Positions 1 to 10,983 are shown, counted from the stretch's first letter. The stretch is DNA of 64,000 bases from Blastomussa wellsi (GCA_947652115.1 OX393570.1:9200846-9264845), one strand, 5' to 3'. Notes: generated by a model not told the origin, from the sequence alone. Program-made: numbers and translations.

Positions 1-389
1 TAGGGGGTGGGGAGGGAGTAAAAATACTCCTAGCCGCTACACGATACAGAAGCTGAAATAAGCTGCTCCGGCCTGATGAGATGAGAAAACGTTCCCACAA
101 TTTTAGACCTATCAATAATAAGCCGGGGAAGGGGAGGCCGAGCATAGGCGGGGCATTCGAACTGAGCTGAGATTTCCTTTTCTATTGTGGCGCTTTTATG
201 GATTGTCAAAAGAGTCACTAAAAGTCTATAAAATGTTGCTAGAAAGTCCACCAAGGCGGCCAAATATCCCCTCTACGGGACGATAACTGGTGATAGGTTC
301 ATGATAACCGTACTTACAGGTATTAAAGGTACTTCGAGTACTACAGCCGGGCTTAACATTGATATCAATCAGCCCTTACTTGTTTGCAG

Positions 390-668
390 TTGCTTTTAAC
401 GAAGACGTAACGTCACCAAGTTTGATAACAGTTAAAGAAGGAGACAGACTCAAACTTGAGTGCTGTTACTGTGTGAAACCATCACACCAGGACGCTAGCT
501 TATCTTGGTACAAAGAGGATCACGAAATTCGCAAAGGAATAACCAACCACAGCGCTGTGCTTGACATTCCTAAGGTGCTGCAAAACAAGGATGAAGGACT
601 CTATAAGTGCGTGGTTTCGTACAACAATCAGAATATTACAAAGTTCATCACTGTTATTGTAAAGAAAG
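390..668 (+). CDS. Ig-domain exon of a + strand membrane receptor
   Basis: Internal exon, 279 nt, phase 1 at both ends, with an AG acceptor after a pyrimidine-rich stretch ending TTTGCAG and a GTAGGG donor. It encodes one immunoglobulin-like domain: the B-strand cysteine region reads LECCYCV, the C-strand Trp is in SWYKED, and the F-strand motif is DEGLYKC. The phase 1-1 single-domain layout is standard for Ig-superfamily surface proteins. It is followed in frame by an FN3 exon and a membrane exon, so it is extracellular. Earlier exons, including the signal peptide, should lie left of the window. The orthologue is not identified; a cell-adhesion molecule or kinase-less receptor are both possible. 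Confidence 0.75.
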
Positions 669-1022
669 GTAGGGTTCCGTTAAAATTTTCATAAATACAC
701 CCAAAGATATGTGAGACTTTATATAGAAAAAATATACTCATTGCTTACCTTCACAATTTTAGCCATCAAGCTGAAATCTACGTTGCTCGAGATCGCGAGG
801 CTATTAACATACTATCGATACACCATGATGAAAGCAGAGGACAAAAACCAAAAAAATTCAGCTACTTGCTACGACAAACATTCCCACAACTATAACATAA
901 ATATAAATATATGTGGCAATTAGTGAAGAGAGTTTAGGCTGGGATTAGAAGTGTCGCAGTTAATTGGAATAAATTCGTTAAGTGTCATTTATTTCTTTAA
1001 CTGAATTTGCTGCTGTCTACAG

Positions 1023-1328
1023 CTGAGCCAAATCCATTGTTGTCAAGCATGGTAGCCCAGAACAAGTCATTCCTGTCTGTGCTGGTCACGTGGCGTCTCA
1101 CAGCTCATGGTATCTTCACTGACGCTCAAGCCAACCTCAAACTCCGGCTGCTAGATTCCAGTGAATGGAGTCATCGAATTACCAACATATCGCGGGAACA
1201 CGGGCTTTATATGTTTGAGAATCTCCAGCCTAGCAGAGTGTATATAGTGAACATTGCTCTGCATAATAAAGATAAACAATCTGAGAGTAGGACTCTTGCA
1301 TTCTGGTCAGCGGCCTCCAACTCCTCAG
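1023..1328 (+). CDS. Fibronectin type III exon of the same receptor
   Basis: Internal exon, 306 nt, phase 1-1, with acceptor TGTCTACAG and donor GTATGC. The translation has FN3 features: SVLVTWRL near the start (B-strand Trp), FENLQPSRVYIVNIAL (the Leu-Pro-x-x-x-Tyr pattern of the E-F strands), and a terminal SAASNSSG stretch. It lies between the Ig exon and the membrane exon, giving Ig-FN3-TM order. The intron before it is about 350 nt; the one after is about 740 nt and holds a MITE. Confidence 0.72.
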
Positions 1329-1600
1329 GTATGCATGAGAGTTCATGAGCAAAAAATATAAAAATGCTGCTTTGTGTTATATGACGTCACGGCAGCCATA
1401 TTGATTGCCCAAAATAAAGAAACGGCGGCCACGCTGGTGTCCCAAACCAATCATCTGTGAACTGAACTCTATTTTTATGCGAACATCGTCTTTTGGTTTA
1501 GTGGTTCATCAGGGAAGATGTTTACATACATTGTTTTTGTTACTTAAATTGCCAACAACATTGAAGTTAAACAAAAGAGCTCTTTGTCTCACCAAGCTAT

Positions 1601-1770
1601 ACACCTCATTCCAAAATGGCTATCATCTTCATATTCTTTTCTTGGTATTCAAGTTAGCCCTTCTTGCCTCGTTTTTAAGCTCCAAAATCAAAAGAATATT
1701 TTATCTTGAACGAGGCAATAAGGGCCAATTTGTATGTGCATAAATCAGCGGCCATTTTGGGATAAGGTGT
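1601..1770. repeat. MITE, copy 1 of a 170-bp inverted-repeat family
   Basis: The ends are inverted repeats: the left begins ACACCTCATTCCAAAATGGC and the right ends CCATTTTGGGATAAGGTGT. A second copy in the opposite orientation is at 57211-57380. The body shares TTGCCTCG, a run around AAAAATCAAA and the CGGCCATTTT stretch. It sits in the FN3-TM intron of the left receptor. It has no coding capacity; the superfamily is not determined. Confidence 0.6.
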
Positions 1771-2069
1771 ATAACACTCGGGAAAACATGCATCGAGAGC
1801 GCAAACACGTCATTTTGCTTAGCAACTTCAGAGACGGACACCGTGGGCTCATACCCGTATCGGAGGAGGGACTGGTACTTGTTCCCCCGACTGATAAGGC
1901 CTCACCATTTTCTATGATTTCAAATACATCATTATCATACTACAAGGAATATAATCCTAAACCATTCAACCTGTTTGTAACAGTTAACAACGCTTCAGGT
2001 TGCTTGAAAGATCAACTATCATCAGAATATTTCAAAGCTTGAGGAATAAATGTGTTCTCTCAAATTCAG

Positions 2070-2304
2070 AATCTGACCAAAGATTGCTGGTTCTCTATCA
2101 ATTGACCAACAGAAGAGCCTTAGGCGTGGCGCTAGGCATCATAGGATTGTTGGTGATAATGATGATAACATACACTTGTGTCACGTGGTGTCATAGCGAC
2201 AAGAGAGGTTACTCCATTCCACCGGGACAGCAGAAAGGATTTGACAATGACGAAAACGACGCACTTTTCTTAAAAGACACTACAAGTAGTTTGTACTACA
2301 ACAG
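2070..2304 (+). CDS. Transmembrane and juxtamembrane exon of the same receptor
   Basis: Exon of 235 nt entering in phase 1 (acceptor CTCAAATTCAG) and leaving in phase 2 at a GTATGT donor. After a short extracellular stub it encodes a strongly hydrophobic helix, ALGVALGIIGLLVIMMITY, then a stop-transfer region CHSDKRGYS and an acidic cytoplasmic start with FDNDENDALFLKD and a double Tyr (LYYN). A phase 2 donor means the tail continues, but I could not find the next exon before the convergent kinase gene at about 9.5 kb. A nearer acceptor at 2112 was discarded because it breaks frame with the FN3 exon. Confidence 0.65.
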
Positions 2305-2693
2305 GTATGTTTTGCAGTCAGTGTATTTCTTTACGGCAGTTATTTTCTCTTTCTTCATTATTTTTGCCCAGTTGTCACGTGGTAACGAAAGAAACGATCG
2401 AGGTATACTACGTACGTAATTAACCTTGCCACTCACTCCCAGAATCAAGAGGGTCTAGATGAGGAGGGGTCTCCATATATGACATTTAGTATATTCTCAG
2501 CTCCGACTATTGCATTTCTAGCTTTTTGATTGGCTAAAAAACTCCGACTATGAGCCAATAGTCGGAGTTTTACGTCATATGGAAAATAGTGCGCCAAGTT
2601 TTTAACTTCAGCCCTCTATAATGGCCGACACTGGCAGGTTTCAGGAGCTGTCTCCCACAAAAATTCAAGAGATATGGTTTGAGAATTTACTAA

Positions 2694-2809
2694 AACAATT
2701 ATTCCATTCGCCCTTGTTGGATATGAAGTGATTATAACCAACTCGCGCTACGCGCTCGTTGGTTATTTTATCACTTCATATCCAACGCGGGCTCATGGAA
2801 TAATTGTTA
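2694..2809. repeat. Palindromic MITE-like repeat
   Basis: Inverted arms begin AACAATTATTCCAT and close with ATGGAATAATTGTT, with a second matching pair inside (TTGGATATGAAGTGAT against ATCACTTCATATCCAA) around the loop CAACTCGCGCTACGCGCTCG. It could fold into one long hairpin. Just upstream (about 2500-2580) is a shorter palindromic segment around ACTCCGACTATTG and CAATAGTCGGAGT. Confidence 0.55.
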
Positions 2810-3231
2810 TATATAACAGCTATTAGTACTAACATTAGCCATTAAAAACTAAGGCCATTTCACGGCTAAAAGTTAACATTTTGCTAAATAGTGATTTTTG
2901 GAATGTTTCCTGGAAAAAAAATTATCACCACCGTCTGCTCTGTATTTTTACTTTTCAATATTTATTACTCTATTTAGTATTTAGGATGTATTATAACAAT
3001 TAACTGTAATTTCCGATGTAACGGTTAACATTAAATCTTGGGCTTTATAACACAGTACAAATATATCAGGCCCATAAATCTAAACAGCCATGGTAAACCA
3101 CATCTACGCCCTGAATCAATTCAACCCGGGCTGAATCAACTGTGTAGTTTTGACAAAGTATTGATTGAAGCCCTTTTATGCGACCATTTCAATGAAAGCT
3201 ATTGAGCAGCACTCTCGTGTGGTATTGCTTA

Positions 3232-3505
3232 TTATGTTTTATATAATAATCCCAATAATGGGCGCATTTTGATTGGTTCCTCCTATCTATCATCTATCAA
3301 AGGACACATGCACTGATGACGTTTCTTTATTATATAAAACAGATAGATCCCAAGTTGCCTTACGTCTGGTCAGTAATAGATAGATCACAGAAGACGTCAA
3401 AATGTGGTAAGAATGTCAGGCTATCGCCTCGTGTACCACTTTTTTGTTCTTACCACATTTTGACGTAATTAGTGATCGATTACTGAACAGACGCACGGCA
3501 ACATG
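3232..3505 (+). repeat. Inverted-repeat element, copy 1 (second copy at 62.9-63.2 kb)
   Basis: It contains two facing copies of a segment with GTCAAAATGTGGTAAGAA, and a terminal GTAATAGAT...ACAGACGC arm. The same sequence appears on the opposite strand at 62909-63180, including the outer part with CATTTTGATTGGTTCCT and the TTATATAAAACAG stretch. No open frame of note. Likely a non-autonomous DNA element. Confidence 0.55.
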
Positions 3506-5335
3506 GAATCGGTTTGTTAAGGTGACTCCGTAGATGTTCCGAGCTAACTCGTTATTGCCAAGCTTTCCGTCATAACCTTTTCGGCTGTGGTGCGATGACA
3601 ATGAAACTTTGGGACAACTGTCCCCTGTCATTCAGTAATAACATGATTAAATTGGATTTGATTGATGAAAAACATTTTTAACGTTATTGGCGTTTTACTG
3701 GGCCCACCTTTCGGAAAAAAATCTCACCCAGCAAAAAATATTTCTGATATATTTTTGTTAAATTTCTAGAATCAGCGTGTATTGACTTAATAGATATCAT
3801 CACCAAGTTTCAAGAAAATCGTTGGAGCAGAATTGCGGAAATGTTATGGTCTCGATCTTATATTCGACTTAATTTGTCATTGTTTTTATATTTCTATACT
3901 TGATGCTCTGACGAAACAAGCCACGAACCCAAATTTCTGTGAGAAGTATCGCCAGTGCTTGCTAAGGCAGAGTACCAAGCCGATTGTCGATTGTCTGAAC
4001 TGCTAAAAAGCATTCGCTAGTTCTGTAAACATAAAACGGTCATTAATCTTCTCAGCCCTCAAAAGTTGCCTTTCACAAGACTTTTTTCGAAAACTTTACC
4101 CCGGTTTAATGTCATATTTCATCCGCATGAATTTCAAAACATTACAATAATTTTGCATCGATGTTTGCTACTGTTCAGTGCTGCGAATTGGAGAATTGTA
4201 GGCGGCATTGTTAGATACTCTGCGACGGATCTCTGGCAAAGGAGAGGAGCAGTTTTGTTATGTAATTTGGAATACGAAAAGCACGTGTGACAGTTATATA
4301 CGCGCCGACCACTCCAGGAGGAAGAAGGAAGACGAGGATTTTCTTTAGTTTGCCTTGATGTTTTTAAAGCACTTCTTCTCGAGTGCACTAAGAGCAAACA
4401 CTTTTCTGTCGGATTACACTAGCTACTCAAAGTTGAAAGGTATTGTCACTCAAAAATCCGACCGACCCACCTTAAGTACATGTGGATGATACATACCCCA
4501 GTAGCGTTTGTTTATCCATCTTTAACAGGACGAAATTCGGATTATTTTCAATTTTGGGCTTCGAATTGAGAGGGGGTAATCGAAGAAACGACCTCTAGGC
4601 TGATAAAGTCAAGGTTGCCAGATGATTAGACCCGGCAGCAATAAAGAATTACGCGGAATTGAATTGTTGCTTATCTTCAATATTTCAGTGTTTCAAATCA
4701 CCATGTTGGTCTGCCGGGAAAAATAGCTCCCGTCACGGTTGTACCATGGTGTTAGTGTGTTTAAAATGGGGAGATTAATGTTTTGATTCTTTGTACACGT
4801 ACATGACTCGGTGTAGCAACTTATCTCGTGTTGAACTTGTTATTTCAGAGCCTTCGAGGATGATAAGGTTGACTGGATGGACGAAGAGATATTGTCATAA
4901 ATCAGATTTCTGTATAAAAACTGGAAAATTGCTGCTATTTTGCCGGTATTATTCAACCCAACTCTTGCATGCAACCTTAACAATAAACCTCTCAACAATC
5001 AAGTGGTAATCGTGCTGTTTTGCTAACCCAACAGTCACTATCTTGTTCCCTTTTTGCAATATATGTCTCAACCTTATCCATTCTTAACCATCCTTGCTTC
5101 TTTGTGGTTTATTTATTTCGGACGGGGAGGAGGGGGGGGGGGATGAACAGGAATAATAGGATGTTTTATTCTCCTTATCTAAATTTTCCGTCATACCATT
5201 GTGCGATATAGTCCTGCGGATTGGTGCAAAAATTGTGTGATTTATGGCAAAAACACCAAATTTGGCACAAAGATAGAACAATGCCTACTGAATAATGTTA
5301 GCTGTGGGATCTATCCCATATTAGGAGAAACTCGA

Positions 5336-5590
5336 CTGTGTTCTATTGGAAATGCTTGAATCTGATTGGTTCTCCGACTGTTTTCTATTCGCCGATACTG
5401 AACGATCGCGCGCACGTTGCTCTTTGAAGGGAAGATTTTTCTCTATTTTTCGCTTTAAAATGCATAAAATGGTAGCTTTTGGAATGCAATCCTTTAGAGT
5501 TTCTACTAAAACAATTAGACTACTCGCCCTCGCTTTCTATGAGCGATTTCATAGAAAACTCGGGCTCGTAGTCTCATTGTTAAATTGTAG
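5336..5590. repeat. Dispersed repeat, copy 1 of 3
   Basis: The segment with CTATTGGAAATGCTTGAATC, GTTTTCTATTCGCCGATA, CAATCCTTTAGAGTTTCTAC and CTCGGGCTCGTAGTCT recurs at about 13236-13530 and, more diverged, at 57421-57835. The inner part contains short facing arms around TTCTATGAGCGAT. No coding signal; probably a decayed non-autonomous element. Confidence 0.5.
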
Positions 5591-6539
5591 TTATAACACG
5601 TTTAAGTTGGGTCACTAAATCTTTAGCATGGAAACGAGGCTGGGCAATTTTTGTGGCATCTAACAGCCACATCCAGCAAGCAATATTTCTCCAATAGTTG
5701 AGAATTACTTAGTACAGATGGTTTCCTTGGTTCTTTGAGACCTTAGATTTGACTCTTATTGAAGAAGAATACTTCGATGAAAATTATACATATTGCGTGA
5801 AAAAACAACGAACAAAACAATGACTATACTTTCTCCAAGTCCTGTTAAAAGGCTGTATATAATGCAGCGACGGAATTGCAATTAAATTCGAGTTTGTGCG
5901 AATAACAAATAAGTTGCCGTTCATGAAATGGCACTAATTCTATGTTACAGACGGAACTAAACTCCAGTGCAGTCGGTCTGCGAACCGGCAAAATCTTGTC
6001 CCCCCACCCCCTCCCCGTATAAAATAAAAGATCACGCCATGGAAAGTGCTTGAACGATTTGTTTTCATTCATACACTGCATACAACTACTCACAATTACA
6101 AATCTACAACTAATTACTCACTCGTTCGTTTGTTTTATACATAACAGCTATTTCCCATACAAACCGTTGTAACACAATACCGCCATAATATGTAGTTTTG
6201 AAGGCGCGAGTCACGTCTCGCGAATTGTGTTATCTAATCGTCAGCTTGGGCTGCCTGTGCACAGACAGAAGCAATCTTCTACACATCATGCGGAAAATTT
6301 TATATTCTTTCTATTTTGCATCGAAAATACCGCCAAAAATTCTGTATACAGCAAACTTTACAGGCCTTCAAGCTATATACAATTGTGTAAAAACTGCATT
6401 AAAATTATGAGACCAAAAAATTACTCCTAACGTTCTATCTTGAGTTCAAATTTGCAAGATACAGCTACACTATTTGGAATTTGTTGAACAGTCTTCATAT
6501 AATTTTTATGTGTACTGATAAGCCATTTCCTAAACTTCA

Positions 6540-6705
6540 TTTATTTTTAGTAGTTTTATTGATTACAAATTTTAGACAATGTTGTAAATGTTTTCTTAAA
6601 CTTAATTAATTTTAATTGTATAGTTATTAGTAACTTTAGTAATTTAAATAATTGTTCCTGAAAAGCCCCATTGGGGAGGCAACAATAAAGTATGTATGTA
6701 TGTAT
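6540..6705 (+). mobile_element. LINE-like 3' tail ending in a TATG microsatellite
   Basis: An AT-rich stretch leads to GAAAAGCCCCATTGGGGAGG, a short stem (CCCCATTGGGG), then CAACAATAAAG and a (TATG)n tract. A small stem followed by a tetranucleotide tail is the usual 3' end of CR1/L2-like LINEs. No reverse transcriptase remains, so this would be a 5'-truncated copy. Family assignment is inference. Confidence 0.45.
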
Positions 6706-6738
6706 TTCCAAATTGTCTTTTGGCTGTGCCAAACTGAG

Positions 6739-6924
6739 TCCTGGTGCGCAAGCTTTTTATGTAAATAAGTTTGATTTGCAATATGATGAACGTGAAATAA
6801 AATGGATAATTTTCATATGAAAGGTTATGCACCAGGATTCAATTTGAAGAATAAGGCAACTCGAAAACGGGCCTATTCAAACTAAAGTGAAAGAAAATCG
6901 ACAGAATCTGAAGCCAAACATGGC
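6739..6924 (+). repeat. 180-bp direct repeat, unit 1
   Basis: Nearly identical to 7926-8108: both start TCCTGGTGCGCAAGC, contain ATGATGAACGTGAAATAAAA and run to GAATCTGAAGCCAAACAT. The first part is itself bounded by CCTGGTGCGC and TGCACCAGG, short inverted ends. This copy continues into ATGGCT, whereas the other is interrupted by the transposon at 8109; it thus serves as an unoccupied comparison for the left insertion junction. Confidence 0.7.
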
Positions 6925-7925
6925 TCAAAGTGGGGTCAGACTTGATAAGTGCACGTCAGTGAAAAGAACACGTCCTTGTTTGTTTCTTTGAGACATCGAT
7001 TCGATGATTTACTGATCCACAATTGTCTTGTGAATTAAGTGATTGAATAAATGAATGAACGAATGATTGATTGATTGACACATTGATGACTGATGCACTC
7101 AAATAATCCAGATTCTTAGTATGGCATCAGTATGGCACAAGAAGCATAGATTATGTTGCCTAGCAACTTCAGTGACGAAAAACTGCGGGCTCAGGTTTTC
7201 GCCTTTGGCTGGTACTTATTCCACCGACTATGAAAACACTGTTCTGTTCACACTAAACAAAAGATTTTCACTCCATGACTGGCGAAGGAGGCAACACGTC
7301 CGAAGAGCAAGGGAATAATTCCCTGACGCTCTTTTTGGATATCCTTGACACTTGCGGACGCTGTCTCAACTCCCGTAGCCCATCGATCTCGTTCATCAGG
7401 GTGTAGAGCCCAGCTAAACTGTGATCACAAAACTGAAATTCTTTTTGCCACAAATCCAACGTTACAAGTGCTACTTCTCTTCAGGGGCATTGATGTAGCT
7501 GACGTCAAAATTGTCCAGGTCAATAGAAATCTAAAAAACGGTGAAGCAAGCCAAGTTTAGTGACACCAGTCACATTCACGCGAAATGAAGTTATCTTAGA
7601 AATGTTTAGATTCTCTACATTAGAAAATATTATGTTTCAATGGGTATGGGACCAAAATCTCACCATTTTGCGATCATCAACTATTCCTGTTTCTTTGGCA
7701 AAAAGACAGAAATAGATAAAAAGCATCGTGACGGTAAACGTCTCTCGCAATCAGGGTTTATCTTAGGAGGGGGTGCACCACGAAGAAATGACGTAATTGA
7801 TGGGTAACGCAAGGAGAATACTATTCCTGGTTTTCACTGTCACGCCACCAAAAAATAAATTCAAAACTATGCAATGAAAAAAGCTGATAAATTCACATGT
7901 TATAAAATATTAATAGATAAACATC

Positions 7926-8108
7926 TCCTGGTGCGCAAGCTTTTTATGTAAATAAGTTTGATTTGCAATATGATGAACGTGAAATAAAATGGATAATTTT
8001 TATATGAAAGGTTACGCACCAGGATTCAATTTGAAGAATAAGGCAACTCGAAAACGGGCCTATTCAAACTAAAGTGAAAGAAAATCGACAGAATCTGAAG
8101 CCAAACAT
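7926..8108 (+). repeat. 180-bp direct repeat, unit 2, abutting the transposon
   Basis: Copy of 6739-6924 with few substitutions. It ends exactly at the AAACAT (8103-8108) that is repeated on the far side of the transposon at 9323-9328. Confidence 0.7.
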
Positions 8109-9322
8109 TATGGCGCGCCTTTCCAGTCAATATTCAAACAATTTAATATGTAATGCAACTATTAAATTTCTGTGCCATATTTTTTATTTCCTTTCTGTAT
8201 GTTTCTATATTGCTTTTATATATTTTATATATCTTTCTTTTATTTTATATATAAATGCTAAGCCCATTGTTTTTTTCGTTCTCTTTATTTTATATATGCT
8301 TTGCATGTTTTTTATATTTGTTCTATTTTTTTTGCGTTCCAAGTGGGATTTTTTCTTTTTATTCTAATTAGTATGCAATACGTGATCAAAACTGAGATCG
8401 TGCACTTTCCCGTCAACCTCAAACAAAATGGCGGACGAGACTTTAAGAGATGCGAATGAAAGAGGCCTCTACAACTTCGTAGAGTCTCTTCGTAGCCTAT
8501 TGATTGGTATTCAGAATATGGACGCTCAAGATTTGCCAGTTGAATACTTTGAGGAAGCTAACTTGCGCCTAGAAGATGCAATTTCAACTCAGTTACAGTT
8601 GCTGCTACAAAGTGTGTGGCAAAGTGATGACCCTGTGCTTCGAGATTTTAAGACAATTATTGAAGCTGTTTTGACAAAAGTACGCTTTGTTTTTCAAGTA
8701 ACGACAATGTATGAGCAAAGAGACTTCGTTGAATCCACGGCGTCGAATTCGTTCGCTTGTCTTACTTCTAAACTAACAGGTAGTGTAAGACCAGTCATTG
8801 TTGTCGAAAGAGATCAGATTGAATTCTTACGTGAACTGCACTTCTCCTGGACAAAAATCGCTAGTTTGTTAGGAATTAGTGAAAGTACGTTACGTCGAAG
8901 AAGACGGGAATTAAAACCAGGTCTCAAATGACTTAAAACTTCCAAAGCATCCGCGGCTGCACGACATGCAGAAGAAAGTTCTTGCTCCATGTGACCGAAA
9001 TTCAAAATGGCGGATAGTGACTCTCGGTAATGTGATCACGTGTTTGCATACTAATTAGAATAAAAATAAAAAATCCCACTTGGAACGCCAAAAAAAAAAA
9101 ATATGGAACAAATATAAAAAATATATACAACATATATATAAAATAAAGATCAAGAAAAAAACAATGGGCTTAGCATTTATATATAAAATAAAAGAAAGAT
9201 ATATAAAATATATAAAAGCAATATAGAAACATACAGAAAGGAAATAAAAAATATGGCACAGAAATTTAATAGTTGCATTACATATTAAATTGTTTGAATA
9301 TTGACTGGAAAGGCGCGCCATA
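8109..9322 (+). mobile_element. DNA transposon with about 285-bp terminal inverted repeats and a 6-bp target duplication
   Basis: The left arm (8109-8391) begins TATGGCGCGCCTTTCCAGTC and the right arm (9033-9322) is its reverse complement with scattered differences, down to CTAATTAGTATGCAA and the CGTGATCA at the inner edges. Both sides are flanked by AAACAT (8103-8108 and 9323-9328), a 6-bp target duplication. The arms are very T-rich on one strand, with repeated TTTTATAT runs. The interior holds one gene (8428-8931). It lies just beyond the 3' end of the kinase gene. With no catalytic domain it is probably a non-autonomous derivative; the superfamily is not identified. Confidence 0.8.
8428..8931 (+). 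CDS. Transposon-borne helix-turn-helix protein, 167 aa
   Basis: An intact frame from ATG (context CAAAATGGCG) to TGA inside the transposon. Residues about 1-100 look mostly helical and acidic. The C-terminal part, about residues 128-162, has a helix-turn-helix pattern: VERDQIEFLRELHFSWTKIA then LLGISESTLRRRRREL, with a basic recognition helix. From memory this resembles the N-terminal DNA-binding region placed before an integrase core in a family of animal transposon-like proteins, where it is typically followed by a DDE domain; here translation stops right after the HTH. It could be a truncated transposase that still binds the element ends, or a regulator. DNA binding is inferred, not shown. 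Confidence 0.6.
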   Translation: MADETLRDANERGLYNFVESLRSLLIGIQNMDAQDLPVEYFEEANLRLEDAISTQLQLLLQSVWQSDDPVLRDFKTIIEAVLTKVRFVFQVTTMYEQRDFVESTASNSFACLTSKLTGSVRPVIVVERDQIEFLRELHFSWTKIASLLGISESTLRRRRRELKPGLK

Positions 9323-9476
9323 AAACATGGCTGGTTTATAGAGGGTATATAGAGATAGGTCACAGGTTCTACTCCTTTTGGGAGAAGCGTTCTTCTCACT
9401 CAAAAAAAAAACACTCCTCATCAAGAAATACCACTGAAACAATACCGTCGTCCTGTGAAACGGACCCTCAAGCGAA

Positions 9477-9506
9477 TTACCACCTGACCTGCAATGCATA
9501 TGATTC
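9477..9506 (-). CDS. Candidate terminal exon of the RTK
   Basis: After the phase 0 donor of the previous exon, an acceptor ACCACTAG at 9507-9508 would give ESYALQVRW and a TAA stop at 9477-9479. The exon is tiny and the polypyrimidine tract is poor. Another acceptor nearby (TTTCACAG, about 9459) would give a different short tail. Either way the tail after the kinase is short and ends just before the transposon at 9322. Confidence 0.25.
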   Translation of the reverse strand, partial: ESYALQVRW

Positions 9507-9657
9507 CTAGTGGTAACTCGAGCACTTCTTCACCTTTTTCCCCACAACGTGTTGTTGTCTTGTTGATTTCATGGGTTAGGGGCATTAAATGTTATTATAG
9601 GATTTTGTAATGAACTCATGGTGAAATATGCAGAATTCTTTCTTTTGTTCTACACAC

Positions 9658-9757
9658 CTTCTGTGCGGTCATCAGCCTATGCAGTGTTTTTCCTAACTCC
9701 AAGAACGTCGGTCTGGATTCAGGGTCTTGTTGCCAACACTGCCACATGATGGAATAT
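9658..9757 (-). CDS. RTK exon: kinase C-terminus
   Basis: 100 nt, phase 2 in and 0 out. YSIMWQCWQQDPESRPTF and the following LGKTLHRLM complete the kinase domain, with the CW and RPTF signatures. Donor GTGTGT, so at least one more coding exon follows. Confidence 0.85.
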
Positions 9758-10181
9758 CTAAGACAAAGAAAACAATCGATCTTGAAACCAGTTCCGAAAG
9801 TTTAAAACTGTCCTGGAGGGCTGAAATCAGTTTGTTTTCAAAGTTGTTTTCAAACACTTGCAAATTCTTACTGTCCAATCACAAACAACAATAGCATTTA
9901 CGACATCGACATAAAAAAAGAAAAAGCTGTCGAAAATTGCGGCCTCGGCGGGAGGGAGTTTATTTTAGAACGCAAAGCAAACTGGAAACAACGGCTGTCT
10001 GAATACTCTAAAGAGTTTGCCACGAATTGGTTTGGATGCTCGTGCGCACGCAATACTAACTACATGGACTCTCGGAAGTCTGTTACGCCGGCAATTGAAT
10101 GACCGTGCGAAGGCAGACGTATGTGAAGTGTGGGGGAGAACAAATTTGGGTTGGATAACGTCACTGATACGGAATACTCAC

Positions 10182-10278
10182 AGTTCATCTGAACAGTATT
10201 GCGGTTTCGGCATCCTGTAACCAATATGCAGCTGCCCGATAACTTGGTCTCTAGTCATTCCTGGGTATGGATTAGCTC
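10182..10278 (-). CDS. RTK exon: alpha-F to alpha-G region
   Basis: 97 nt, phase 1 in and 2 out. GANPYPGMTRDQVIGQLHIG and YRMPKPQYCSDEL follow the RTK pattern (NPYPG and Y-R-M-x-x-P). Donor GTGAGT. Confidence 0.88.
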
Positions 10279-10563
10279 CTGCAATACATAACCAAAATAC
10301 AATTTAAAAACAATTCACTGAAACATGCATTTTCAAGCTTTCCATTACAGAGTCATTGGCTTGAAGAAAAATTATTCATACATTAAATTTGAAAACAGCT
10401 AGGGTCTGTCTATCATCTCTGGACTGGCTGACTTAAAGACTCCTGTATTTTGTTACATCTTAGTCAGTTCGGGGGATCGAATAGCTTCGGAATAAAGGTT
10501 TTAATTCGATTGGTCTAGTAATACTCAAACACTCTTGCAAGGTCTTGCAATAACCAGATTTAC

Positions 10564-10604
10564 CTAACGTGACAATCTCCCACAAGAGAACACCATATGA
10601 CCAA
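10564..10604 (-). CDS. RTK micro-exon: WSYGVLLWEIVTL
   Basis: 41 nt, phase 2 in and 1 out, between TTTTTTGCAG and GTAAAT. It encodes the alpha-F start WSYGVLLWEIVTL. It joins in frame with SDV from the previous exon and GANPYPG in the next. Confidence 0.88.
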
Positions 10605-10983
10605 CTGCAAAAAAATAAATAAATAAATAAATATGTGCCAGGCAGTCCTAGCTCTCTGTCAAGGCCAAGAATCAAGTGCTAAAGATCGAAGCCTAAAACA
10701 CATTAAAAAATGCGTCTGTTATCCTAAATACCGATTATTCATTCTAACTTCTGACTTGCTTAGATAACTAAATTGACTTGAGTCTGTCAAAGTCTCCTGA
10801 TTATGTACGTCAATTAACGAAATCTGCGAATGACTGAAGCACAGTCTCCGATGCGTGATACTGGTCCCTGTCATGAATAAGTAAAATTCTGCCTTGCGAC
10901 AGGAGAGGCGCCACTCATATGTTATGAGTAACACGTGATCGGCACGTGGTATTATGAGGTTATTGAGCCTGGTTATCACTTAC

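Larger units (their letters stand above)
2305..8108. other. Repeat-rich spacer without a recognised gene
   Basis: Between the membrane exon of the left receptor and the transposon at 8109 I find no exon with domain sense on either strand. It holds the palindromes at 2694-2809 and 3232-3505, a dispersed repeat at 5336-5590, a LINE-like 3' tail at 6540-6705, an AT-rich GATT-type tail near 7040-7080 and a 180-bp direct repeat (6739-6924 and 7926-8108). The last exon(s) of the left receptor may hide here. Confidence 0.5.

Noticed and set aside
2113..2304. Alternative acceptor CCAACAG for the left receptor's membrane exon
   Set aside because: Splicing there puts the sequence in the wrong phase with the FN3 exon and hits a stop; the acceptor at 2069 fits.
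8109..8367. T-rich open frames inside the arms of the transposon at 8109-9322 (both ends)
   Set aside because: They encode Phe/Ile/Tyr runs mirrored in the two arms; the openness comes from T-rich inverted repeats.
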